Shown: positions 43,950-52,943 of the stretch, in pieces
How positions within the stretch are numbered: position 1 is the stretch's first letter
Layout of the letters: each line of letters starts with the position of its first letter
From: Desulfovibrio psychrotolerans
GTDB taxonomy: Bacteria > Desulfobacterota > Desulfovibrionia > Desulfovibrionales > Desulfovibrionaceae
Direction: 5' to 3'
DNA: 64,000 bases
Assembly: GCF_013340305.1 (NCBI RefSeq)
Contig: NZ_BLVP01000008.1
Coordinates: forward strand, 669,408-733,407
Position numbers and translations under genes: made by a program
Notes under the pieces: generated by a model
Told to the model about the DNA's origin: nothing
The model's input: only the letters and a program-made list of their open reading frames with translations
The model's database searches: none

Positions 43950-45035
43950 GTGATTACTGTTGTAGTTGTTGATGATTCCGCGTTCATGCGCAAGGCGCTG
44001 AGCAGCATGCTTGAAAAAGATCCGGAAATCCGGGTTGTTGCCACTGCCCGTGACGGGCAGGAAGGGTTGGAGCTTATCCGTAAGCACAATCCGGATGTGG
44101 TGACTCTTGATATAGAAATGCCGCGTATGGACGGATTGACCGCCCTGCGGCACATAATGATGGAAATGCCCCGGCCCGTGCTTATGGTCAGCTCGCTTAC
44201 CGTGGAGGGCGCGGAGGCGACGCTGAAGGCACTGGAACTGGGGGCTGTGGATTTTATCCCCAAGCAGCTTTCCAAGGTCTCGCTGGATATTGTGAAGATT
44301 GAGGAAGACCTGCAGGACAAGGTGAAGCAGATTTCCCGCAGGCGTGTTGTGTCGCCCCGTGCGGTGCGTCCTGTGCGGCCCGCAGGGGCGGCAGGCGTTT
44401 CTGCAGGTGCGGCTGTTGCTCCGGGAGTGCCCCGCATGGTGGCATCGCGGGCAGGAAGGCCGCTGCGAGACGTGGTTGCCATAGGCGTTTCCACGGGCGG
44501 GCCGCCTGCGGTGCAGAAGGTGCTTTCGCAGTTGCCTGCGGATTTTCCGGCCAGCATACTTATTGCGCAGCACATGCCTGCGGCCTTTACCGGGCCGTTT
44601 GCAAAGCGCCTGGACGGGGTGTGCAAAATAAAGGTGAAGGAAGCGGAACCGGGCGACAAAGCCATGCCCGGCACAGCCTATGTTGCTCCGGGCGGGAAAC
44701 ATATCCGGCTTGAACTGCGCGGCGGCAGGATGGAAATAATTGTCACCCCGGAGCCTGCGGAGGCATTGTATAAACCTTCGGCCAACGTGCTCATGGAATC
44801 TGTGGGCAATCTGGTTGGCCGGCGCGCCCTTGGGGTTATTCTTACCGGCATGGGCAGCGACGGGGCCGAAGGCATGCGCGTGCTGAAGCAGAAAGGGGGG
44901 CGGGCCTTTGCGCAGAGCGATGCCACCTGTGTGGTCTACGGTATGCCTAAGGCCATTGTGGATGCCGGGCTTGCAGACGAGATACATGATATTGACGACA
45001 TGGCAGAAGCCATTATGGCGGGACTGTACAAATAA
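43950..45035 (+). CDS. cheB: Chemotaxis response regulator / glutamate methylesterase CheB
   Basis: CheB removes methyl groups from, and deamidates, chemoreceptors when phosphorylated. The 361-residue product has a receiver domain (Asp54 acceptor, TLDIEMPRMDG), an Ala/Arg/Pro-rich linker (about 125-165), and the methylesterase domain with the triad Ser181 (GVSTGGP), His208 (IAQHMP) and Asp304 (GMGSDG). The start is GTG at 43950 with AAGGAG before it. It leads the seven-gene chemosensory operon with cheR, cheW, cheY and cheA. A hairpin at 43831-43853 lies upstream. Confidence 0.97.
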   Translation: MITVVVVDDSAFMRKALSSMLEKDPEIRVVATARDGQEGLELIRKHNPDVVTLDIEMPRMDGLTALRHIMMEMPRPVLMVSSLTVEGAEATLKALELGAVDFIPKQLSKVSLDIVKIEEDLQDKVKQISRRRVVSPRAVRPVRPAGAAGVSAGAAVAPGVPRMVASRAGRPLRDVVAIGVSTGGPPAVQKVLSQLPADFPASILIAQHMPAAFTGPFAKRLDGVCKIKVKEAEPGDKAMPGTAYVAPGGKHIRLELRGGRMEIIVTPEPAEALYKPSANVLMESVGNLVGRRALGVILTGMGSDGAEGMRVLKQKGGRAFAQSDATCVVYGMPKAIVDAGLADEIHDIDDMAEAIMAGLYK

Positions 45036-45091
45036 AGGTGCCGCCGTGGCTTGGGGCGCAGTGTTACGAACGTGCAGCAAGGTTGGGGTCC

Positions 45092-47023
45092 ATGTCAGGG
45101 CACAATGAGATACTTGCCCAGTTGAGAAGCGACGATCCGGCACAGATCCGCGAAGCCGCTTTTGCCGCAGGGCAGATGGGATTGGAAGAGGCTATCGCGT
45201 TGCTGGCCGAGCATATCCAGAGCGGGAATCTGGGGGTGCAGGAGGCCGCGGACAGGGCGTTGCGCCAGATAGGCGGCGATGTGGTGGTGCAGGCGGTTGT
45301 GCCGCTGCTGCGCTCTGACGATGCCCCCATACGCAATATTGCCATGGATATTCTCCGTGACGTGGGAGCGCACGACCTGCAGACACTCTTTGAACTGTTG
45401 CACGACAACGATCCCGACATCCGCATTTTTATGGCGGACATCCTGGGCACCTCCGACAACCGTTCGGCCATCGGGCCGCTGTGCGAGGCTCTGCTCCGTG
45501 ACCCGGAGGTCAACGTCCGGTATCAGGCGGCGGTGAGCCTTGGCGAACTGGGTTTTTCCGAGGCGGCAGACTGCCTGAACAAGGCCATGCAGGATGAAGA
45601 ATGGGTGCAGTTTTCCGTTATTGAGGCGTTATCCAAGATTGGGGCCGATTCTTCTGTGAACGCCCTTGCCCGCGCGTTGGATACCAGTTCTGACCTTGTG
45701 GCCTCTATGATTGTGGAAGCGCTGGGAGAGATGGGCAATATTAAGGCCGTGAGCATTCTTATGAAGCGGCTGGATTCCTCTCCCGGCCCGCTCAGGAATA
45801 AGATTGTCAAAGCCGTGGTGCGGCTTATGGGCGGAAAATCCCTTAATCTTCTGGCGGACAAGGAGCGGGAGAAGTTCCGCGTGTATCTGCTTGCCGCGCT
45901 GGAGGATGAAGAGGTGGATGTGCAGGACGCCGCCGTAGCCGGACTGGGTGTGGTGGGCGATGAAAAAGCCAGCGCGGCCCTGCTGGAACTGGCTTCCGGG
46001 CTGGATGCCGACCGTGACCATGAGCGGCTGCTTGCGGTGGTGGAGAGCATAGGGGCCATAGGATTTAACAACGCGGTGGAGCACGTTGTCCGCACGGGTG
46101 AGGAATATTCGGTACGCATTGCCGTGGAAGCCATCTCCCGCATGCAGGACGACAGGGCAAACTCCCTGCTCATGGATGTTTTCTGGGAGAAGAGCCGCGA
46201 TGAGCAGCGGGCCATTATGCACGTGCTTTCGGAGCATGCGGATACCGCAGCTCTGCCGTTTTTCCTGAATGTTCTGGACCGTCATAATGACGGCAACGTG
46301 CTGAAGGCCGTTCTGTATTATCTGGGGATGCGCGCCCGCGCCAGCGAGCATGGGAATAAGCTCTTTGCCATGCTGGAACACCCCTATGACGATGTGAAGG
46401 AAGCCGCTCTGGAAGCCTGCATCGCCCTGAACGATCCCACCATGGTGACGCGGTTCAGGGATTATTTTCACAGCCCGGACCCGGTGCAACGCATGATGGC
46501 GGTGTATGCTCTGGGTAAGCTGGGGGTGGACGACAATATCACGGAACTGACAGCCGCCCTTGAGGACGAGGTGCCGGATATCCGCAAGATCGCCATTGAA
46601 TCCCTGTTCGAGAGCAACACCTGCACTTCCTTTGACAAGCTGGGGCTTGTGGTGCCGCGCCTGCATGACGAGAACCGCGAGGTGCGCCTTGCCCTTGTGG
46701 AGCTTATCGGCTCCTGTACCTCGGAAGATGTGGTGCCCTATCTGGTGCAGGCACTGGATGACGAGGACGACTGGGTTGTTGTGCGCGCCATTGAGGCACT
46801 GGGCAGACGCGGAGAGCGCAGCGGGGCGGAACACCTTATCAGGCTTCTTGATTCGGAAAGCACGCTGGTCCGGCTGAAGGCGGTGGAGAACCTCGGGGAA
46901 ATTGGCGGCAAGATGGCGTTCCGCGCCCTGCTTGCGCAGATGGACAGTGATGATCCGGAAGTGCAGATGGCGGCGCAGTCGGCGGCGGAGCGTATCCGCC
47001 AGAACGAGGGGGAGGGAGCCTAG
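45092..47023 (+). CDS. HEAT-repeat (PBS lyase-like) scaffold protein
   Basis: The 643-residue product is built almost wholly of HEAT/PBS-lyase-type helical repeats (AADRALRQIGGDVVVQ, AVSLGELGFSEAADCL, AIEALGRRGERSGAEHL and others) of about 30 residues, from roughly residue 10 to 640. Such proteins act as adaptors. ATG at 45092 is chosen over a GTG at 45038 because GGGG precedes it; the gap to cheB is 56 bases. It is sandwiched between cheB and cheR with touching spacing to cheR, so it belongs to the chemosensory system, perhaps in array assembly or receptor coupling. That role is inference. Confidence 0.88.
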   Translation: MSGHNEILAQLRSDDPAQIREAAFAAGQMGLEEAIALLAEHIQSGNLGVQEAADRALRQIGGDVVVQAVVPLLRSDDAPIRNIAMDILRDVGAHDLQTLFELLHDNDPDIRIFMADILGTSDNRSAIGPLCEALLRDPEVNVRYQAAVSLGELGFSEAADCLNKAMQDEEWVQFSVIEALSKIGADSSVNALARALDTSSDLVASMIVEALGEMGNIKAVSILMKRLDSSPGPLRNKIVKAVVRLMGGKSLNLLADKEREKFRVYLLAALEDEEVDVQDAAVAGLGVVGDEKASAALLELASGLDADRDHERLLAVVESIGAIGFNNAVEHVVRTGEEYSVRIAVEAISRMQDDRANSLLMDVFWEKSRDEQRAIMHVLSEHADTAALPFFLNVLDRHNDGNVLKAVLYYLGMRARASEHGNKLFAMLEHPYDDVKEAALEACIALNDPTMVTRFRDYFHSPDPVQRMMAVYALGKLGVDDNITELTAALEDEVPDIRKIAIESLFESNTCTSFDKLGLVVPRLHDENREVRLALVELIGSCTSEDVVPYLVQALDDEDDWVVVRAIEALGRRGERSGAEHLIRLLDSESTLVRLKAVENLGEIGGKMAFRALLAQMDSDDPEVQMAAQSAAERIRQNEGEGA

Positions 47024-47902
47024 ATGTCGTCTTTGTTTTCGAAGACCATCACCCTGAAGAAGGAACAGAAGGTCTCCGACGAAGAGTTCCGCCAGTTGCG
47101 TGATTTTATTTACGAGCAGTGCGGCATCTATATTGCGGACAACCGTAAATATCTTATCGAGAACCGGCTCGCCAACCGCCTGAAGGATCTGAACCTGAAG
47201 ACCTTTGGCGAGTATTACTATTTTCTCCGGTACGATGCGGGCAGGCGGCAGGAACTGAATAAGCTGTTTGAGGTGGTGACCACCAACGAGACGAGTTTCT
47301 ACAGAAACCCGCCCCAGTTGAAGGTGTTTGAAGAGAACGTGCTGCCGCCGCTGCTGGATGACCTGCGCGCCAAAAAGCAGAAGAAGCTGCGCATCTGGTC
47401 TGCCGGGTGTTCCACGGGGGAAGAGCCTTACACCCTTGCCATGATTCTGCTCGACGTGCTCAAGTCGGAGATTGGCTCGTGGGACATAAAGATCACGGCA
47501 AACGATCTTTCCGAAGCGGTTCTCGCCTCTGCACGGCGCGGCATTTATACGGAATATGCCCTGCGCACCACGCCCAAGGAGGTTGTGGCCCGTTATTTCA
47601 CTCAGCAGGATGCCCTGTACAAGGTGAATGCGGATGTGAAAAGGCTTGTTGCCTTCGGGCAGATAAACCTGAGCGACAGGGTGCAGTTGAAGAGAATTGA
47701 GCGTTCTCATCTGGTCTTCTGCCGCAATGTTATCATCTATTTTGACGATGAGATGAAAAAACAGGTCATCGGCTCGTTCTATGACAACCTGCTTCCGGGC
47801 GGTTCCCTGCTCATAGGGCACTCTGAATCCCTGCATAACATTACCAGAGCGTTCAAGCCTGAGCACCATAAAGGTGCCATTGTTTACAGAAAGCTGGAAT
47901 AA
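47024..47902 (+). CDS. cheR: Chemotaxis protein methyltransferase CheR
   Basis: CheR methylates receptor glutamates with S-adenosylmethionine. The 292-residue product has the N-terminal CheR_N helical domain (about 20-85) and SAM-binding SAGCSTGEEPYT near 125-136, plus the HLVFCRNVIIYF motif at about 230. The ATG directly follows the HEAT-protein stop, and GGAGGGAG precedes it, so translation is coupled. No receptor gene lies nearby, so the substrate receptors are elsewhere. Confidence 0.97.
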   Translation: MSSLFSKTITLKKEQKVSDEEFRQLRDFIYEQCGIYIADNRKYLIENRLANRLKDLNLKTFGEYYYFLRYDAGRRQELNKLFEVVTTNETSFYRNPPQLKVFEENVLPPLLDDLRAKKQKKLRIWSAGCSTGEEPYTLAMILLDVLKSEIGSWDIKITANDLSEAVLASARRGIYTEYALRTTPKEVVARYFTQQDALYKVNADVKRLVAFGQINLSDRVQLKRIERSHLVFCRNVIIYFDDEMKKQVIGSFYDNLLPGGSLLIGHSESLHNITRAFKPEHHKGAIVYRKLE

Positions 47903-47946
47903 CCAGGAGGCCGCATTGCGTTTCGCTGCCAAGCAAGGAACCTGCC

Positions 47947-48723
47947 ATGGCCGGTAAGATTCTGTCTGTAGCCAACCAGAAGGGGGGAGTGGGCAAAACC
48001 ACGACGGCTCTCACTCTTGCGGCGGCGCTGTCCCGAATGGGCAAGAAGGTTCTGGTTGTGGACCTGGACCCCCATGCCTGCGCCTCCGTGCATTTGCGCT
48101 ATTACCCGGATGCGGTGGAACACACGGCATACGATCTCTTTGTTACCCCGGAAGAAGGGTGGCGGGAGCTTTGGGGTAAGGTGCGCCACAGGCAGGAAGG
48201 GCAGACCTTTGACGTGGTGCCCGCTTCCATACGGCTTTCGGAACTGGAAGGCGACCTGCGGGACCGTCCCGGCAAGGGCGGTATAATGAAGATGTCACTG
48301 GCGCTGGTGCAGGATGAGTATGACTATATCATTCTGGACTGTCCGCCACATCTGGGGCTGTTGCAGATTAACGCGCTGGTGGCGTGCGATTTGCTTATCA
48401 TTCCCATCCAGACAGATTTTTTGGCGCTGCACGGGCTGAAGCTGCTTTTCGACAGTATTCGCCTGTTGAACAAGGTGCTGCCGGAGCCTGTGAATTACCG
48501 CGCCCTGCCCACAATGTTCGACAAACGCGCCGGAGCCTGCCGCAGAGTGCTGGAGTTGCTGGAACGTAAGATGGGGGGCAGGATGTTTTCCACAATAGTG
48601 GGCGTGGATACGAAGTTCCGCGATGCCAGTGCCTACGGCAAGATGGTCTATGATATTGACCCGAACAGTCGCGGGGCAAAGGCGTATGAAAGCCTCGCAA
48701 ACGAAATAGTGACGTTGCTATGA
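47947..48723 (+). CDS. ParA-family ATPase within the chemosensory operon
   Basis: The 258-residue product has the deviant Walker A KGGVGKTTT (12-20), a switch DLDPHACAS (about 40-48) and the Walker B-like ILDCPPHLGLL motif. ParA-type ATPases move chromosomes and plasmids, but versions coded among che genes (ParC-like) place chemotaxis arrays at the pole in Vibrio and Rhodobacter. No ParB and no origin is near, so array positioning is the better reading. The stop overlaps the cheW start (ATGA). Confidence 0.9.
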   Translation: MAGKILSVANQKGGVGKTTTALTLAAALSRMGKKVLVVDLDPHACASVHLRYYPDAVEHTAYDLFVTPEEGWRELWGKVRHRQEGQTFDVVPASIRLSELEGDLRDRPGKGGIMKMSLALVQDEYDYIILDCPPHLGLLQINALVACDLLIIPIQTDFLALHGLKLLFDSIRLLNKVLPEPVNYRALPTMFDKRAGACRRVLELLERKMGGRMFSTIVGVDTKFRDASAYGKMVYDIDPNSRGAKAYESLANEIVTLL

Positions 48724-49484
48724 TAAAGACACCGGAAGAGTATTTTCAGGATCAGGAGTTTCAGGTCGTTCCGGATGCCGAGAAGGGCAAGTTCACGCCT
48801 GCTGAGCTTGCCTTTATGCAGAAATATCTGGGCATGGATCAGGCCGCAGCCCTGAAGAAGCTGGGATTGGAGCCACCTGCACAGGCGGCTCCTGTGGCCC
48901 CCGGCACTTCTGTTGCGTCTGCCGCCCGCCCGCCGGAGGGGACGGAGCAGCCGGAAGGCGAAGTCCGTACGGAGGCTGCCGATTCACGCGCCGTGCGGTC
49001 TGCGCCTGTCATAGAGCGCGAACCAGACCTTGCGGAGCAGCTCAAGCAGGCTACAGAGCTGCAACTGGTGAGTTTTTTCGTGGGTTCACAGGAATTTACC
49101 GTGCCCATAGTCACGGTGCAGGAAGTGCTGCGGTACATGCCGCCCACACGGTTGCCCACTGCGCCTTCCTTTATCGCCGGAATCATAAACCTGCGGGGCA
49201 GGGTGACTCCGCTGGTGCGGCTGCGCGATCTTTTGAATATTCCCGCCACCGGGGAGAATCAGGACAAGTTCATTGTCGTATGCCGCAGGCACGGGTTGCA
49301 GATAGGCCTTATGATCGAGACGGTGCACACCATGTACCGGGCAACACAGGACTCCATTGACTGGGCCATTGAATCGCATCTGGGTGCCAATGTGAACTTT
49401 GTGTCCGGACTCATGAAATCCGGTGAGAATCTGATAGGCATCATCTCCGTTGACCATATAGTTGATAGCGTTCTGCAGCTTTAG
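48720..49484 (+). CDS. cheW: CheW coupling protein with N-terminal extension
   Basis: CheW connects receptors to CheA. The 254-residue product has a C-terminal CheW domain (about 112-254: LVSFFVGSQEFTVPIVTVQEVL and FIAGIINLRGRVTPLVRL) preceded by 110 residues that CheW normally lacks, including a small helical start (KTPEEYFQDQEF) and a Pro/Ala-rich linker. The extension might contact the ParA or HEAT proteins. It overlaps parA by 4 bases and lies 9 bases before cheY. Confidence 0.94.
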   Translation: MIKTPEEYFQDQEFQVVPDAEKGKFTPAELAFMQKYLGMDQAAALKKLGLEPPAQAAPVAPGTSVASAARPPEGTEQPEGEVRTEAADSRAVRSAPVIEREPDLAEQLKQATELQLVSFFVGSQEFTVPIVTVQEVLRYMPPTRLPTAPSFIAGIINLRGRVTPLVRLRDLLNIPATGENQDKFIVVCRRHGLQIGLMIETVHTMYRATQDSIDWAIESHLGANVNFVSGLMKSGENLIGIISVDHIVDSVLQL

Positions 49485-49493
49485 GAGGCCGGA

Positions 49494-49862
49494 ATGAGCA
49501 AGCATATTCTGATTGTCGACGACTCCAAGACCGTGCGCAATCTTGTGGCGTTTATCATGAAAAAAGAAGGCTTTAAGGTTACAACCGCTGAAGACGGACT
49601 GGACGGACTGGAGAAGCTCTATTCCGCCGAACGCATAGATCTTATCATTTCCGATGTGAACATGCCGCGCATGGATGGGTTTACCTTCATTAAGACCGTG
49701 CGCGAACAGGAAGCTTACCGCGACCTGCCCATTGTCATGCTTTCCACGGAAGGGCAGGACAAAGACATTCAGATGGGCATGACACTGGGTGCGAACCTGT
49801 ATATGGTGAAACCTGCCCAACCGGATAAGATGGTCAAGAACGTCAAGATGCTTTTGGGGTAA
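49494..49862 (+). CDS. cheY: Chemotaxis response regulator CheY
   Basis: The 122-residue single receiver domain carries acceptor Asp54 in LIISDVNMPRMDGF, the acid pair Asp9/Asp10, and the Lys of the VKPAQPDKM motif near 106. It is phosphorylated by CheA and normally binds the flagellar switch. AGGAGG before the ATG. It lies between cheW and cheA, with 137 bases to cheA. Confidence 0.96.
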   Translation: MSKHILIVDDSKTVRNLVAFIMKKEGFKVTTAEDGLDGLEKLYSAERIDLIISDVNMPRMDGFTFIKTVREQEAYRDLPIVMLSTEGQDKDIQMGMTLGANLYMVKPAQPDKMVKNVKMLLG

Positions 49863-49999
49863 GCTTTTTGCAAAGGCTGCCGATACGATAGGACACACAC
49901 TGTTTGCATATGGAACTGAACGATGCGGTTTGATAATGTATTAGCTGGTTTATCTGTTCTCCGGTGCTTGAATGAAGTCCGCAACGTAGAGGGTGCGAT

Positions 50000-52885
50000 A
50001 TGAGCCAAGATTTTCTGGATCCTGAAATATTTGCCGACTTCATAGTGGAAGCCAAAGAGCACTTGGAAACCATAGAGCCCAACCTGCTTGAGCTGGAAAA
50101 GGAACCGGGAAATATTTCGCTGCTCAATGAGATTTTTCGTCCCATGCACTCTCTCAAGGGGGCTTCCGGCTTTTTGGGGCTGAACAAGATTAATATTCTC
50201 GCCCATAAGGCGGAGAATATTATGGATGAACTGCGCAAAGGCGACATGAGCGTTACTGCGGAGATCATGGACGTTATTCTTTCCGCCACCGATGCGCTGC
50301 GTCAGATGATAGATAATCTGGAGACGGAGGGAGGCGAGGGTGATGTTGCCACGGAAGGCATAATGCAAACCTTGGACGCCCTGCTGGCAGGCGAAGGGCA
50401 AGCCGCTCCCGCGCCTGCCGCTCCTTCACCAGCCCGCAAGCAAGCTCCTGCGCCCGAAGTGACGCAGGATGCGCAGCCAACCGCCGATCAGCCTGCAGCG
50501 GTATCGGCCGCCGCGCCGGAGGAGGCCGTTGCCTCCGCTGTGCTGGAGGAGGGAACGCCGTACACGCTCACCGCCTTTGGCGAAGGGCACCTGCGCGACT
50601 TTATTGAAGAAGCGCGCGACATGACGGAAAACCTCAGTGCCGGACTGCTGGAACTGGAAAAGAACCCGCACGAGCAGGGAGAACTGGTCAACGACCTGTT
50701 CCGCTATTTCCATAACCTCAAGGGCAACAGCGGCATCATAGGTTTTAACGAACTGAACAGCCTGACCCACGAGGCGGAAACCCTGCTCAACAGGGCCCGC
50801 AAGGGCGAGATGGCTATCTCGCAGGGGCTTATCGACCTGCTCCTTTTTGTGGTGGACATCATTGAGAGTCTTGTCGCCAAGATAGATCCCGCCACCGGCG
50901 GCGTAACGCCCCTGATTATCACCGATGCTGTGGCTCTGCTGCAGCGTGCCGTGAACGAGGGGGTTATAGAAGCCCCCGTGCGCGGCAGGGCGGACGCTGC
51001 GGATGCGCAGGCTGCGGCGGAGCCGGCTCAGGCTCCCGCACCGGCGCAGGAGGCGGCTGACGTGCCGCAGGGGGCGGACAACGGCTTGGACGAAGACGAT
51101 GTGGAACTGTTCATCACCACCATTACCCAGCAGAAGGCCGCCATTGCTCTGGCCATGGGCGAGCTGGAAAAGGATGCCTCTCAGCGTGACTATGTGGACA
51201 CGCTGTATCGCAGCCTGACTACTGCGCAAAATTCCTGCGGGTACATGGGGTTTGACGGTATACAGGTTCACGCGGAACGGACTGCCGGACTGGTGGACAA
51301 CGCCCGCAGCAGCGACTTGGACTTTGGTCTTCTGCTTCCCATTCTTTCGCAGGAAGTGGAAATTCTTTTTGATATGGTGGGTGAAGAGCTTGAGAAGTTG
51401 GGTGGGGAAAAGGAACGGCTTTCCCATACCCCTGCCGCTGTGGGTGCTCCTCCGGCAAAGGCGGTCGCTCCTGCGCCTAAGCCCGCCGCACCTGCCGCTC
51501 CTGCCACACCCGGACCTGCTGCTCCGCAGGCACCTCAGCCAGCGCCCAAGCCTGCCGCCAAGCCTGCGGCTAAACCTGCTGCTAAACCTGCAGCTAAACC
51601 TGCCGTCTCGCCTGCGGCCAAGCCCGCGCAGGCCGCAGCTCCTGCGACACCCGCTGCCCCGGCAGGCGACCAGAGTAAATCCAAATCTTCATCCACCATA
51701 CGTGTGGACCATGAAAAGCTGGACCACCTGATGAACCTCATCGGTGAATTGATCATCAACCGCAACCGTTACACCATGCTCGCCCGCCATCTGGAAAGCG
51801 GGCAGGATGTGGATGTGGCTGATGTGGCGCAGTCGCTGACGGAAACCACCTACGCCATGGCACGCATTTCCGACGATCTTCAGGATACCATCATGAAGGT
51901 GCGCATGGTGCCCGTATCCTCCGTTTTTTCGCGTTTTCCCCGGCTGGTGCGCGACCTTTCCCGCAAGAGCGGCAAGGAAGTGGACCTGATTATGGAAGGC
52001 GAGGAGACGGAACTGGATAAGAGCGTGGTGGAGGTTATCGGTGACCCGCTGGTGCACCTTATCCGTAACGCCATGGACCACGGGGTGGAGTCGGAGGACG
52101 TGCGTGTTGCCGCTGGCAAGCCGCCCAAAGGAAAGGTGTGGCTGCGCGCCTACCACCGGGGTAACTCGGTGGCTATAGAAATTGAGGACGACGGCAAGGG
52201 CATAGACCCTGAAAAAATGCGCGAGGTTGCCATCCGCAAGGGCGTTGTTTCGGCGGAGGAAGCCAGAAATCTGGACGACCGGGAGGCCATGGAGCTTATC
52301 TTTGCGCCCGGGTTCTCTTCTGCGGAAACCATTACCGATATATCCGGGCGCGGTGTGGGCATGGACGTGGTGCGCACCAATATCAAGAACCTGAAAGGCA
52401 GCGTGAACATTACGTCCGAAGTGGGCAAGGGCACGCGCTTCACGCTTTCGCTGCCGCTCACTCTGGCCATTATCGATGCGCTGATGGTGAATGTGGCCGG
52501 AGAGAACTATGCCATTCCGCTGGATGCCGTTTCGGAAACCACCAAGATTGAGGCGCGCCGTCTTACAGATGTGAACGGGCGCAAGGCCGTGACGTTGCGC
52601 GGCGAGGTGCTGGGCATAGTGAATATGGCGGAGCTGCTGGAGTTGCCGCAGCCGGATACGCAGCCGGAAGTGCTCTCTGTGGTGGTCATTCACGACAACC
52701 AGCGGCGTCTGGGCATTGTGGTGGACAGGCTGCACGAACGGCAGGAGATAGTTATCAAGCCGCTGGGAGAGTATCTGGGCGATGTGAGGGGGATTTCCGG
52801 GGCCACCATCATGGGCGACGGTTCGGTCATCCTTATTCTTGACCCGCACGAGATATATCTGCTTGCCACCTCCAAGGCTATGTAG
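50000..52885 (+). CDS. cheA: Chemotaxis histidine kinase CheA with three HPt-like modules
   Basis: The 961-residue product has HPt 1 (about 1-110; His50 in MHSLKGASGFLG), HPt 2 (about 190-310; His238 in FHNLKGNSGIIG) and HPt-like 3 (about 355-470), where Thr407 replaces the His (YRSLTTAQNSCGYMG). A Pro/Ala/Lys linker (about 495-555) follows, then dimerisation (about 565-630), HATPase with HLIRNAMDHG, EDDGKGI and GRGVGMDVV, and CheW-like C-terminus (about 800-955). It should phosphorylate CheY and CheB. Terminator follows at 52914. Typical CheA has one HPt and about 650 residues. Confidence 0.97.
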   Translation: MSQDFLDPEIFADFIVEAKEHLETIEPNLLELEKEPGNISLLNEIFRPMHSLKGASGFLGLNKINILAHKAENIMDELRKGDMSVTAEIMDVILSATDALRQMIDNLETEGGEGDVATEGIMQTLDALLAGEGQAAPAPAAPSPARKQAPAPEVTQDAQPTADQPAAVSAAAPEEAVASAVLEEGTPYTLTAFGEGHLRDFIEEARDMTENLSAGLLELEKNPHEQGELVNDLFRYFHNLKGNSGIIGFNELNSLTHEAETLLNRARKGEMAISQGLIDLLLFVVDIIESLVAKIDPATGGVTPLIITDAVALLQRAVNEGVIEAPVRGRADAADAQAAAEPAQAPAPAQEAADVPQGADNGLDEDDVELFITTITQQKAAIALAMGELEKDASQRDYVDTLYRSLTTAQNSCGYMGFDGIQVHAERTAGLVDNARSSDLDFGLLLPILSQEVEILFDMVGEELEKLGGEKERLSHTPAAVGAPPAKAVAPAPKPAAPAAPATPGPAAPQAPQPAPKPAAKPAAKPAAKPAAKPAVSPAAKPAQAAAPATPAAPAGDQSKSKSSSTIRVDHEKLDHLMNLIGELIINRNRYTMLARHLESGQDVDVADVAQSLTETTYAMARISDDLQDTIMKVRMVPVSSVFSRFPRLVRDLSRKSGKEVDLIMEGEETELDKSVVEVIGDPLVHLIRNAMDHGVESEDVRVAAGKPPKGKVWLRAYHRGNSVAIEIEDDGKGIDPEKMREVAIRKGVVSAEEARNLDDREAMELIFAPGFSSAETITDISGRGVGMDVVRTNIKNLKGSVNITSEVGKGTRFTLSLPLTLAIIDALMVNVAGENYAIPLDAVSETTKIEARRLTDVNGRKAVTLRGEVLGIVNMAELLELPQPDTQPEVLSVVVIHDNQRRLGIVVDRLHERQEIVIKPLGEYLGDVRGISGATIMGDGSVILILDPHEIYLLATSKAM
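51548..51607 (+). repeat. 12-base in-frame repeat in the CheA linker
   Basis: Five near-identical 12-base units each encode Lys-Pro-Ala-Ala (last one Lys-Pro-Ala-Val). They form part of the flexible linker between the HPt modules and the dimerisation domain. Confidence 0.85.
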
Positions 52886-52913
52886 CCGGGGAGACAGACC
52901 TGCATATCAAACG

Positions 52914-52943
52914 AAAAGGCCGGGAGCAGTCCCGGCCTTTTTT
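52914..52943 (+). terminator. Terminator of the chemosensory operon
   Basis: Perfect 12-bp arms (52914-52925 and 52930-52941) with GCAG loop and a T run. Confidence 0.95.

Noticed and set aside
45629-47932. A 767-codon minus-strand frame opposite the HEAT protein and cheR
   Set aside because: Antisense shadow with no recognised motif; the plus-strand genes are clear.
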